A stretch of 10,848 nt of DNA from Caulobacteraceae bacterium (GCA_947452665.1 CANGEH010000050.1:1-10848); one strand, 5' to 3'; shown: positions 1-6,887, counted from the first letter of the stretch. A program made the numbers and translations. Notes: a model not told the origin generated them from the sequence alone.

Positions 1-1329
1 CGTCCCGAAGACTTCGAAGACTGGAAGGCCATGGGCAATAGCGGCTGGGGCTGGGACGATGTCCTGCCCTATTTCCGCAAGTCCGAGGATCATGATGGCG
101 GCGAAACCAGCCATCATGGCAAGGGTGGCCCGATCCATGTCACCGACATTTCCAAACGCGCCCACCCGATCTGCCAGACCTTTATCGAGACGGCCAAGGG
201 GCTGGGCTATGCCTATACGCCCGACTTCAATGGCCCGTCGGGCGAGGGCGTCGGCATCTATCAGATCAATACGGATAAGGGCTTTCGGGCCTCCAGCGCC
301 AATGCCTTTCTTCGTCCGGCCCTGCGCCGCAAGAATCTGACCTTGCGCGCCAAGGCCCAGGTGACGCGCATCCTGTTTGAAGGCAAGACGGCGGTCGGTC
401 TCGAATATCGGCAGGGCGGCAAGCTGCACACGGTGCGCGCTAATCGCGAAGTCATCCTATGCGGCGGCTCGATCAATTCGCCGCAACTCTTACAGGTCTC
501 TGGCATTGGCGACGGCGCCCTGTTACAGGGCCTTGGCATACAGGTCGTGCATGATGCCCCGGCTGTCGGTCAAAATTTGCAAGACCATCTGGCCGTGTCC
601 TATTTCTATAAGTGCAGCGTCCCAACCTTGAATGACGAGCTCGGGCCCTGGCATGGCAAGGTCAAGGCGGGCTTGCACTATCTACTCAATCGCGGCGGGC
701 CCTTGTCCATGAGCGTCAATCAGGGCGGCGGTTTTGTACGCTCTAGCCCCGATAAGACCCGTCCAGACCTGCAGCTCTATTTCAGCCCGGTCAGCTATAC
801 CAAGACCTCGCTGGCCAAGCGTGAACTGCTTAATCCCGATCCATTTTCGGCGTTTTTGCTGTCGTTTAATGCTTGCCGTCCGACCAGCCGCGGGCATCTG
901 GCCATCACCTCGCCAGACCCGTCCATCTATCCCTCGATCAAGCCCAATTATCTGTCGACCGACAAAGATGTCAGCGACGCTGTGATCGGCAATCGGCTCT
1001 TGCGCACCATAGCCGCCAGCGCGCCCCTATCAGATATTATCACCGAAGAACTGGTGCCCGGCAGCCATCTGAAAACCGATGAGGACCTGCTGGACGATTT
1101 TCGCAAGCGCGCCGATACGGTCTATCACCCGGTCGGCACCTGTATGATGGGTCTTGATCCGGCTAAGTCTGTGGTCGATGCGCGGCTCAAGGTGCACGGG
1201 GTCAAGAACCTGCGGGTGATTGATGCTTCAATCTTTCCGACCGTCACCTCTGGCAATACCAATGCCCCGACCGTCATGGTGGCGGAAAAGGGCGCGGCCA
1301 TGGTGCTGGAAGATGCACATCAGGCCTAG
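1..1329 (+). CDS. GMC family FAD-dependent alcohol dehydrogenase (choline dehydrogenase-like), 5' end cut by window
   Basis: This flavoprotein oxidoreductase probably oxidises a primary alcohol to an aldehyde using FAD. The frame is open from base 1, and the residues before the first ATG (base 31) already match the family (a DWKAMGNSGWGWDDVLPYF stretch), so that ATG is internal. About 442 residues are visible; the N-terminal Rossmann FAD-binding part, usually some 80-90 residues, lies outside. Seen directly: the second GMC signature GGSINSPQLLQVSGIG at about 463-510, the active-site segment YHPVGTCMMG with its catalytic His codon at 1126-1128, and the C-terminal FAD and active-site segment TSGNTNAPTVMVAEKGA near 1249-1300, which supplies the conserved Asn. 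No frameshift is seen. The stop is TAG at 1327-1329. acuI follows on the same strand after 91 bases and may be co-transcribed. Family assignment is secure. The substrate is unknown: choline, 3-hydroxypropionate (DddA-like), polyethylene glycol and aryl alcohols are all handled by relatives. Confidence 0.93.
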   Translation, partial: RPEDFEDWKAMGNSGWGWDDVLPYFRKSEDHDGGETSHHGKGGPIHVTDISKRAHPICQTFIETAKGLGYAYTPDFNGPSGEGVGIYQINTDKGFRASSANAFLRPALRRKNLTLRAKAQVTRILFEGKTAVGLEYRQGGKLHTVRANREVILCGGSINSPQLLQVSGIGDGALLQGLGIQVVHDAPAVGQNLQDHLAVSYFYKCSVPTLNDELGPWHGKVKAGLHYLLNRGGPLSMSVNQGGGFVRSSPDKTRPDLQLYFSPVSYTKTSLAKRELLNPDPFSAFLLSFNACRPTSRGHLAITSPDPSIYPSIKPNYLSTDKDVSDAVIGNRLLRTIAASAPLSDIITEELVPGSHLKTDEDLLDDFRKRADTVYHPVGTCMMGLDPAKSVVDARLKVHGVKNLRVIDASIFPTVTSGNTNAPTVMVAEKGAAMVLEDAHQA

Positions 1330-1420
1330 GCGGCTGGTCTTGTCTGATCAGGCCGCTAATGTGACTTTGAATTCAATCTGTTCCCCGGCAAGTGCCGCTC
1401 CAAATCAATAAGGCAGTCCC

Positions 1421-2413
1421 ATGACATTCAAGGCATTGGTGGTTCACAAATCCGACGACGGCGCGATCCGGTCTGGCATTGAAACCCTAGACGATTCTGC
1501 CCTGCCGCAGGGCAATGTCACGGTCGAGGTCGAGTATTCCACCGTCAATTACAAGGACGGCCTGTGCATGGGCGGTCAGGGCCGTCTGGTGCGCAATTAT
1601 CCGCACGTTCCGGGCATTGATTTTGCCGGCACGGTGAGCCAATCCAGCGATGACCGCTACAAGGTCGGTGACGCGGTTGTCCTGACCGGCTGGCGGGTGG
1701 GCGAGACTCATTGGGGCGGCTATGCCACCAAGACGCGGCTCAATGCCGATTGGCTCGTGCCACTCCCTGCGGGCCTCAGCGCGCGCAATGCCATGGCGAT
1801 TGGCACGGCAGGCTTTACCTCGATCTTGAGCGTCATGGCCCTGGAAGATCACGGCCTGACGCCGGATAAGGGCGAGGTCCTGGTTACGGGCGCAGCGGGC
1901 GGGGTTGGCTCAGTCGCCACCGCCATTCTAGCCCATCTGGGCTATCAGGTGGTCTGCGTCACCGGCCGGGCCGAGGCGGCTGATTATCTGACCAGCCTGG
2001 GCGCTAGCCGCATTATTAGCCGTGAAGAGCTATCGACCCTTTCCAAGGCCCCGCTAGAGTCCGAGACCTGGGCTGGCTGTATTGATGTGGTTGGCGGTCA
2101 TATGCTGGCGCGGGTGCTGGGCCAGATGAAGTACGGATCGTCGGTCGCCTCGGTTGGTCTGGCGGGCGGCGCAGAGCTACCGACCACAGTGCTGCCCTTC
2201 CTTTTGCGCGGTGTGAACCTTTTGGGTATTGAATCGGTCATGCAGCCCTATGCCAACCGCCTGCGCGCCTGGGAACGAATTGCAAAAGACCTGCCCATGG
2301 ACCTGCTGGAAAAAATGATCACCCCGATCACCATGGCCGACCTGCCCAAGGCTGGGGACGATATCCTCAAGGGTCAGGTGCAAGGCCGCCTCGTTGTGGA
2401 TATGAAGGCTTAA
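1421..2413 (+). CDS. acuI: AcuI/YhdH-type NADPH-dependent acrylyl-CoA reductase
   Basis: A 330-residue cytosolic MDR-superfamily enzyme, close to the usual 324-330 residues of the YhdH/AcuI group. Characterised members reduce acryloyl-CoA to propionyl-CoA with NADPH, which detoxifies acrylate and serves 3-hydroxypropionate or DMSP breakdown. Motifs seen: NYKDGL at residues 43-48 (typical of the group), GIDFAG at 65-70, the nucleotide-binding loop TGAAGGVGSVA at 156-166, TGR at 181-183 where NADPH-preferring members bind the 2'-phosphate, and LLGIESVMQP at 267-276. There are no structural-zinc cysteines, as expected. The ATG at 1421 is preceded by AAGG at 1410-1413 with a 7-base spacer. It lies 91 bases downstream of the GMC gene on the same strand, and its end is only 24 bases from the stop of the oppositely oriented vapC. 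Subfamily call is strong; the physiological substrate is inferred from the family. Confidence 0.9.
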   Translation: MTFKALVVHKSDDGAIRSGIETLDDSALPQGNVTVEVEYSTVNYKDGLCMGGQGRLVRNYPHVPGIDFAGTVSQSSDDRYKVGDAVVLTGWRVGETHWGGYATKTRLNADWLVPLPAGLSARNAMAIGTAGFTSILSVMALEDHGLTPDKGEVLVTGAAGGVGSVATAILAHLGYQVVCVTGRAEAADYLTSLGASRIISREELSTLSKAPLESETWAGCIDVVGGHMLARVLGQMKYGSSVASVGLAGGAELPTTVLPFLLRGVNLLGIESVMQPYANRLRAWERIAKDLPMDLLEKMITPITMADLPKAGDDILKGQVQGRLVVDMKA

Positions 2414-2437
2414 GAGGGGTTAAACGATGGGCGGGGT

Positions 2438-2857
2438 CTATCCCGCCCAAGGGTTTAGGACGCGCGTTCCGGTCTTGGCAAAATCGGCCAGATTGCGCGT
2501 GACCACGATCAGATTTTGGGTAAGGGCCGTCGCCGCGATCAGGGCGTCGCGCTCTGACCTTGGGTCGGGCACATGCAGGCGCGCGCACGCCTTGGCAATA
2601 TCCGCCGTCACAGGCAAGATCCGCTCTGCAAACGCGGGCAGGACCTGGCCGTCTAGCCATTGCCGCAGCATCTTCCCTTGCGGCCCGTCCCGCCTTTCGA
2701 TCTGCAAGACGCCCAGTTCCAGCTCCAAGACCGTAATGGCCGAGATATAGAGCTGGCTGGTTTCTGTCGTCTGCGCCCAGGCGACCAGATTGGCATCGGC
2801 CTTGCCGGAGGCGGCCTTGCGCAATTCTGAGACCACATTGGTGTCGAGCAAATACAT
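2438..2857 (-). CDS. vapC: VapC-family PIN-domain toxin (FitB-like)
   Basis: A 139-residue PIN-domain protein, the toxin of a type II toxin-antitoxin pair. Characterised VapC toxins are Mg-dependent ribonucleases that cut tRNA or rRNA. The acidic metal site is intact: D5 in the N-terminal LLDTNVVSEL, E45 in the VLELELG segment, and D104 in ERDALIAATA, followed by TRNLADF with N122 and D125 near the C-terminus. The ATG at 2857-2855 overlaps the antitoxin stop by one base (TGATG), and no Shine-Dalgarno sequence is evident, so translation is probably coupled to the antitoxin. The protein has no gap or frameshift and looks functional. It is the downstream gene of the pair and points tail-to-tail at acuI. 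The RNA target cannot be read from sequence. Confidence 0.93.
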   Translation of the reverse strand: MYLLDTNVVSELRKAASGKADANLVAWAQTTETSQLYISAITVLELELGVLQIERRDGPQGKMLRQWLDGQVLPAFAERILPVTADIAKACARLHVPDPRSERDALIAATALTQNLIVVTRNLADFAKTGTRVLNPWAG

Positions 2858-3111
2858 CAGGCCAGATCGGCCGCGCGGCTTTCAATCCTAGCCTTGGGCG
2901 GATCAAATTCTAGGTCCGCACCGGTGGGCATGGCCAACAGGTCGGCAATTTTCGGCTGCACGCCAATCAGGCGCTGATAGTCCGCAATGCTCAACAAGAC
3001 GTGGGCCGGGCGGCCACGGTCGGTAATAAAGACTGGGCCAAGCTGGGCAGCCCGCTTGGCACCGCTGGCGTCCTGATTAAAGGCCCGGCTTGAAAGGGTG
3101 GTGATGGTCAT
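2857..3111 (-). CDS. Phd/YefM-family antitoxin
   Basis: An 84-residue antitoxin paired with the adjacent VapC. The N-terminal part carries the Phd/YefM DNA-binding fold: TLSSRAFNQD at residues 5-14, GPVFITDRGRPAHVLLS at 25-41 and DYQRL at 44-48. The C-terminal part, ending DLEFDPPKARIESRAADLA, would wrap the toxin and block its active site. Such proteins repress their own operon, more tightly when bound to toxin. The ATG at 3111 is chosen because MTITTLSSRAFNQD is the usual family N-terminus; an in-frame TTG at 3129 would add six residues. The AGGGG just before the ATG is too close (one base) for a good ribosome binding site, so the message may be nearly leaderless or use the upstream TTG. 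A 20-bp inverted repeat lies 23-42 bases upstream. Confidence 0.9.
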   Translation of the reverse strand: MTITTLSSRAFNQDASGAKRAAQLGPVFITDRGRPAHVLLSIADYQRLIGVQPKIADLLAMPTGADLEFDPPKARIESRAADLA

Positions 3112-3133
3112 GCCCCTGGTCCATGGCAAAGCG

Positions 3134-3153
3134 TTGTAGTCACATTACTACAA
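3134..3153. promoter_or_regulatory. Inverted repeat, likely operator of the toxin-antitoxin operon
   Basis: Perfect 7-bp arms TTGTAGT (3134-3140) and ACTACAA (3147-3153) flank a 6-bp spacer, CACATT. The site lies directly upstream of the antitoxin start on the - strand. A weak sigma-70-like promoter can be drawn through it: TTGAAA (- strand, 3170-3165), a 17-bp spacer, then TAATGT (3147-3142). A repressor on the repeat would therefore cover the -10 region. Phd-type antitoxins bind palindromes in this position, so autoregulation is the natural reading. The repeat is seen directly; its function is inferred. Confidence 0.6.
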
Positions 3154-3204
3154 TGGCTCGGCAGTTTCAATGCCAAGGCGGCGCGACCCATGCGAGCCGA
3201 ACCC

Positions 3205-3219
3205 GTAAAAATTATTTAC
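3205..3219. promoter_or_regulatory. LysR-type T-N11-A dyad, candidate autoregulatory site
   Basis: GTAAAAATTATTTAC is an AT-rich 15-bp dyad with outer arms GTAAA and TTTAC, and it contains the LysR box pattern T(3206)-N11-A(3218). It sits 57 bases upstream of the GTG start of the GcvA-type LysR gene, in otherwise GC-rich DNA, where a LysR regulator would bind to control its own gene. A weak promoter (TTTACC at 3215-3220, 17-bp spacer, TTAAGC at 3238-3243) would overlap it. The pattern is seen; the binding protein is inferred. Confidence 0.45.
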
Positions 3220-3276
3220 CGATAGCCGAGACTGCTGTTAAGCTTTGACTAGACGAGGCAGCGACGAGACCTGATT

Positions 3277-4188
3277 GTGCAAAACAAGATCGATCTTCGC
3301 AAATTGCCCCCGCTCAAATCGCTCAAGGGGTTTGAGGCGGCGACCCGGCATCAAAGCATTCGCGAGGCGGCCGACGAGCTTTGTCTGACCCACCCCGCGG
3401 TCAGCCATCAGGTGCAACTGATCGAAGAGGCGCTTGGCGTCACCCTGTTTGCCCAGGATGGTCGGCGGATTGTTTCGACCGAAGAGGGACGGGTGCTCTA
3501 TCCCTATGTGCGGGCAGCCTTTGAATCCCTGCTTGAAGGGGTTGAGGCCGCGCACCGCCACGCCCTGGACAAGCCCCTAAGGGTCCAGACCTATGTCACC
3601 GCCTCGATCCGCTGGATGGCCAGGCGCGTGCCGCAATTTTTGCAGGACAATCCCCAGGTCAAGCTGGTGCTCAGCACCTGCGCTGTGGATTGGGAGTTTG
3701 ACGATGTCCATGCCGATGTCGGGCTGGTCTATTGCGAGACCCCGCCGAGCAATAAGTATCACTGGGTGCCCTTGTTTGATTATGCCCTGTTTCCGGTCTG
3801 TAGCCCGCAAATGGCCGCCAGCATGGGCCCCAATCCCACCGCCGCCGACCTTTTGACCAAGCCCTTGATTGCCATCAATACCGAGGTGCGCAACTGGCAG
3901 ACCTGGTTTGACTCGGCGGGTGCCAAGTTTGATCCAGACTCAAGCTATCTGGTTGTGGATACCCTGGCGGTGGCGCTGGAAATGGCGCTGAACAACGAGG
4001 CCATCGCCCTGGTCAATGGGCCGTTTGTTGATCAGGACCTGGCCTCGGGCCGTCTGGTTCGGCCCTTGGCCCATACGGCGGTCTGCCCCGGCGAATGGGG
4101 CCTGATCTGCCGCAAGGAGCTGAAGGAAAACCTGCGCATCCGCACCTTTATGGACTGGATGATCCAGAGCGCAGCGCAAGTTCGCTAA
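3277..4188 (+). CDS. LysR-type transcriptional regulator, GcvA-like
   Basis: A 303-residue LysR-family regulator of normal length. The N-terminal winged helix-turn-helix spans about residues 11-72. It opens with the GcvA-group pattern LPPLKSLKGFEAATRHQS and has the recognition segment LTHPAVSHQVQLIEEALG at about 37-54. The rest is the periplasmic-binding-protein-like effector domain, beginning near LRVQTYVTASIRWMARRVPQF. The start is GTG at 3277; a weak GACGAG lies nine bases upstream, and an earlier ATT is unlikely. The gene diverges from the toxin-antitoxin operon and ends four bases before the stop of the oppositely oriented aldehyde dehydrogenase. Its targets are probably itself and the neighbouring dehydrogenase genes; the effector is unknown. 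It is not the true glycine-cleavage GcvA on context, since no gcv gene is nearby. Confidence 0.9.
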   Translation: MQNKIDLRKLPPLKSLKGFEAATRHQSIREAADELCLTHPAVSHQVQLIEEALGVTLFAQDGRRIVSTEEGRVLYPYVRAAFESLLEGVEAAHRHALDKPLRVQTYVTASIRWMARRVPQFLQDNPQVKLVLSTCAVDWEFDDVHADVGLVYCETPPSNKYHWVPLFDYALFPVCSPQMAASMGPNPTAADLLTKPLIAINTEVRNWQTWFDSAGAKFDPDSSYLVVDTLAVALEMALNNEAIALVNGPFVDQDLASGRLVRPLAHTAVCPGEWGLICRKELKENLRIRTFMDWMIQSAAQVR

Positions 4189-4192
4189 GACC

Positions 4193-5701
4193 CTAGGCCA
4201 AGGACAGCCAAGCGGCCTTGGACTGCATGTAGCCAGCCAAGCATTCCATCGACTTGTCGCGCGTATTGCCCGACTGCTTATAGCCGCCAAACGGCTGGGT
4301 CATGTCGCCATCGCCAAAGCAATTGACCCAGACCACGCCCGATTCCAGCGCCTTGATCATGCGGTGCGCGCAATTCAAGTCGCTGGTCCAGACACTGGCG
4401 GCTAGGCCATAAATGGAGTCATTGGCCAGCGCGATTGCCTCCGCCTCGGTCTTGAACGGCAGGACCACGGCCACCGGGCCAAAAATCTCTTCGCGGGCAA
4501 TCTCCATACCGGGGGTGACGCCGGTAAACAGGGTCGGGGCGACATAGGCCCCGTCTGGCCGCTCTGCCACCGCATCGCCACCAAAGGCCAGATGCGCGCC
4601 CTCGGCCTTGCCCTTGGCGATCCAGCCGAGCACATCGCGCTGCTGGGCGCGTGAGACCATGGGGCCAAGCGAGGTTGAGGGGTCGAGCGGATCACCGGCG
4701 CTATAGAGTTGGCCCGTGCGCTGGCTAAAGCGTTCGACAAAGGCGTCGTGAATATCGGCATGCACCAGCAGGCGCGATCCGGCATTACAGACCTGACCGG
4801 CATTGTCATAAATCCCGCCAATCGCGCGGTCGACAGCTGTGTCCAGATCGGCCAGATCGCGCATAAAGATTTGCGGGCTCTTGCCGCCGGTCTCGAGCGA
4901 GACGCGCTTGAGGTTTGACTCGCCGGCATAGATCATCAGCTGCTTGCCGACGGCGGTCGAGCCGGTAAAGCTGATCTTGGCCACATCCTGATGCAGGGCC
5001 AGGGCCTTGCCGGCATCCTGTCCGCGGCCATTAACGACATTGAACACGCCGTCCGGGCCGCCTGCGGCAACGAACAGTTCTGCCAGTTTCAGGCAGCTCA
5101 AGGGCGCTTGCTGGGCCGGTTTCAAGACGACGCAATTGCCCGCCGCCAGGGCCGGGGCCACCTTCCAGGTCGCCATCAGCAGCGGATAGTTCCAGGACGA
5201 GATTGCCCCGACCACACCCAAGGGCTCGCGCGAAATGATCTGCACCGCCTCATGCGGCGAGGTGGTCACCGACCCAGCCACCTTATCGATACATTCGCCA
5301 AAATAGCGCAGGGTCACCACGACCTCGGGCAGGTCAATGGTCAGGGCATCGGTAATCGGCTTGCCCATGGACAGGCATTCCAGCAGGGCCAGGTCTGCGG
5401 CGTGTTCCTCGACCAGATCGGCAAAGCGCCGAAAGATCGCCATCCGCGCGCGCGGGGCCATGTGCCGCCAGCGGCCGTCATCCCAGGCGGCCTTGGCGCT
5501 GGCTACGGCCAGATCAATGTCTTGCGCCGTCCCGCACGCCATATTGGCCACGACCGACCCATTGGCTGGGTTTAGGGCCTCAAAGCCTTGGCCCAGCACC
5601 CCCGCCCGATAGTCCCCATCAATGAATAGGCCAGTTTCGATCTTTAGAGCCGCTGCCCGGGCGGTCCAGGCAGCAAGGTCGAATGTGTCAGGCGTGGCCA
5701 T
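4193..5701 (-). CDS. NAD(P)-dependent aldehyde dehydrogenase, PuuC-like
   Basis: A 502-residue cytosolic aldehyde dehydrogenase that oxidises an aldehyde to its acid. The catalytic set is complete: N171 in SSWNYPLL, K194 in VVLKPAQQ, the nucleotide loop FTGSTAVGK at 245-253, general base E270 in SLETGGKSP, nucleophile C305 in NAGQVCNAGSR, and EEIFGPV at 404-410. The N-terminus (AAWTARAAALKIETGLFIDG) and the C-terminal GDGDMTQPFGGYKQSG followed by RDKSM closely resemble E. coli PuuC (gamma-glutamyl-gamma-aminobutyraldehyde dehydrogenase), a broad enzyme whose relatives also oxidise 3-hydroxypropionaldehyde. No other putrescine-pathway gene is visible, so that role is not implied. The ATG at 5701 has AGGA at 5711-5708 with a 6-base spacer. 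It lies 43 bases downstream of the beta-hydroxyacid dehydrogenase on the same strand, very likely one operon. Confidence 0.92.
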   Translation of the reverse strand: MATPDTFDLAAWTARAAALKIETGLFIDGDYRAGVLGQGFEALNPANGSVVANMACGTAQDIDLAVASAKAAWDDGRWRHMAPRARMAIFRRFADLVEEHAADLALLECLSMGKPITDALTIDLPEVVVTLRYFGECIDKVAGSVTTSPHEAVQIISREPLGVVGAISSWNYPLLMATWKVAPALAAGNCVVLKPAQQAPLSCLKLAELFVAAGGPDGVFNVVNGRGQDAGKALALHQDVAKISFTGSTAVGKQLMIYAGESNLKRVSLETGGKSPQIFMRDLADLDTAVDRAIGGIYDNAGQVCNAGSRLLVHADIHDAFVERFSQRTGQLYSAGDPLDPSTSLGPMVSRAQQRDVLGWIAKGKAEGAHLAFGGDAVAERPDGAYVAPTLFTGVTPGMEIAREEIFGPVAVVLPFKTEAEAIALANDSIYGLAASVWTSDLNCAHRMIKALESGVVWVNCFGDGDMTQPFGGYKQSGNTRDKSMECLAGYMQSKAAWLSLA

Positions 5702-5744
5702 GGGTCGTCCTAGCGAAAACGAGGGTGGGGCTTGAGCGTGGGGT

Positions 5745-6701
5745 CTAGCGCTTGGCGATCACTTCATAGCCGGGCTCTTCAGGCTCATCATCCACCATAT
5801 CGGCGGGGAAGCCTTGACCCAGAACCTTGACGCCGCAAGGCTCTTCAATGCGGCGGATGATGTTTGGCGAATGCTCGCGCGGGCCGTATTTGGCCTGGCC
5901 GTCCTTGAAAATGTTCAAGACAAGCGGCGAGATTTCCAAGGGCACCTCTAGGTCTTGGGCCCACTGATCGAACAGGCCGACATCCTTGATCACCAGATCC
6001 ATGGTGAAATTAATGTCGCGGCTGCCGTTCAAGATCACCTGGGATTCGGTTTCATGGACGAAGGAATTGCCCGACGAGATGCGGATCGCCTCATAGGCCG
6101 TATTCATGTCCATGCCGCCGACCTTACAAACCGTCAGGGCCTCGGCCAGGGCGGCTAGGTGCACGGTGCACAGATAATTGGTCACCACCTTCAGGGTCGA
6201 GGCCGTGCCCAGATCGCCTGTATGCAGGATGCGGCGGCCCATGGTCGTCAGCACCGGGAAAACCTTGTCAAAGGCTTCGCGCTTGCCGGCTGCGAAAATG
6301 GCGATATTGCCGGTATCGGCGCGGTGACAGCCGCCCGAGACGGGGCAGTCCATAATCATGGCGCCCTTGGCCTCAACCAGCTTGGACAGGCGCAGGACCT
6401 CATTATGGTCGGTGGTGCTCATCTCCATCCACACCTGGCCAGGACGCATGACGGCGATAAAGCCATCTTCACCCTCGGCCACGGCGGCGCTGGCGGCGGG
6501 GGAGGGCAGGCAGGTAATGATGATATCGACGGCTTCGGCCATGGCGCGGGGCGAGGACGCTGCCTTGGCACCGCGGGCGACAAAGGCCTGGACCAGGCTG
6601 TCATCCAGATCGCGGACCGTCACGTCGTGACCGTTGCGAATAAGGCTGCCTGCCAGCTTGCCGCCAACATTACCCAGACCAATAAAGCCAATTTTCGTCA
6701 T
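5745..6701 (-). CDS. NAD-binding beta-hydroxyacid dehydrogenase (3-hydroxyisobutyrate dehydrogenase family)
   Basis: A 318-residue member of the family that includes 3-hydroxyisobutyrate dehydrogenase, tartronate semialdehyde reductase and 3-hydroxypropionate dehydrogenases; they interconvert a beta-hydroxy acid and the semialdehyde. Seen: the Rossmann motif IGFIGLGNVGG at residues 4-14, D31 after the second strand (favours NAD over NADP), the substrate-binding DCPVSGG at 118-124, catalytic K171 in TLKVVTNY with N175, and the C-terminal-domain KD pair at 239-240. It is about 20 residues longer than usual; the extra C-terminus (from about residue 290) ends in an acidic DDEPEEPGYE tail. The start MTKIGFIGLG is canonical, although no good ribosome binding site precedes it. 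It is the first gene of a probable two-gene operon with the PuuC-like enzyme. The exact substrate is unknown. Confidence 0.9.
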   Translation of the reverse strand: MTKIGFIGLGNVGGKLAGSLIRNGHDVTVRDLDDSLVQAFVARGAKAASSPRAMAEAVDIIITCLPSPAASAAVAEGEDGFIAVMRPGQVWMEMSTTDHNEVLRLSKLVEAKGAMIMDCPVSGGCHRADTGNIAIFAAGKREAFDKVFPVLTTMGRRILHTGDLGTASTLKVVTNYLCTVHLAALAEALTVCKVGGMDMNTAYEAIRISSGNSFVHETESQVILNGSRDINFTMDLVIKDVGLFDQWAQDLEVPLEISPLVLNIFKDGQAKYGPREHSPNIIRRIEEPCGVKVLGQGFPADMVDDEPEEPGYEVIAKR

Positions 6702-6887
6702 GATTTTGCAGCCGTTCGTCGGAGGTTTAAGGGAATTTTGATTGGGCGATTAGGGATGGTTCGCGCCTCGCCACAATTGAATATTTTCCCGGCATTGCAA
6801 AATTTTTTTGGAAAAATCGGCACCTTACCGCCTGGTTTGCCCGGGATTTGCCCTTGATTGGCGCCTTTAAATCCAGAACATGCGGCC
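6702..6887. promoter_or_regulatory. Divergent control region between the hydroxyacid dehydrogenase and MDR genes
   Basis: This 186-bp intergenic stretch must hold the promoters for both divergent genes. Its centre is strikingly AT-rich for the window. TTTTCC (6784-6789) and GGAAAA (6810-6815) form an inverted pair, and between them CAAAA (6798-6802) and TTTTG (6806-6810) form a smaller dyad around a run of seven T. On the - strand, TTGTGG followed 17 bases later by CTAATC is a weak promoter candidate for the dehydrogenase operon. I found no convincing -35/-10 pair for the + strand gene. Confidence 0.45.

Noticed and set aside
1330..1356. Possible terminator hairpin between the GMC gene and acuI (GCGGCTG with CAGGCCGC).
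   Set aside because: The stem has a bulge, the loop is 12 bases, and there is no T-run after it; co-transcription is equally likely.
2367..2906. Overlapping - strand open frame of 179 codons across the vapC region.
   Set aside because: It is out of frame with vapC, rich in Arg, Pro and Gly, and has no recognisable motif, while vapC has intact PIN residues.
4198..4221. CCAAGG/CCTTGG inverted repeat at the regulator/aldehyde dehydrogenase junction.
   Set aside because: Only six base pairs with a long loop, mostly inside coding sequence, and no T-run.
4991..5575. Long + strand open frame of 194 codons opposite the aldehyde dehydrogenase.
   Set aside because: It is antisense to a gene with a full catalytic set and is of low-complexity composition, as expected of a GC-rich shadow frame.
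6159..6857. Long + strand open frame of 232 codons opposite the hydroxyacid dehydrogenase.
   Set aside because: It is rich in Gly, His and Ala, as a shadow of a GC-rich gene would be, resembles no family, and the opposite strand encodes a clear dehydrogenase.
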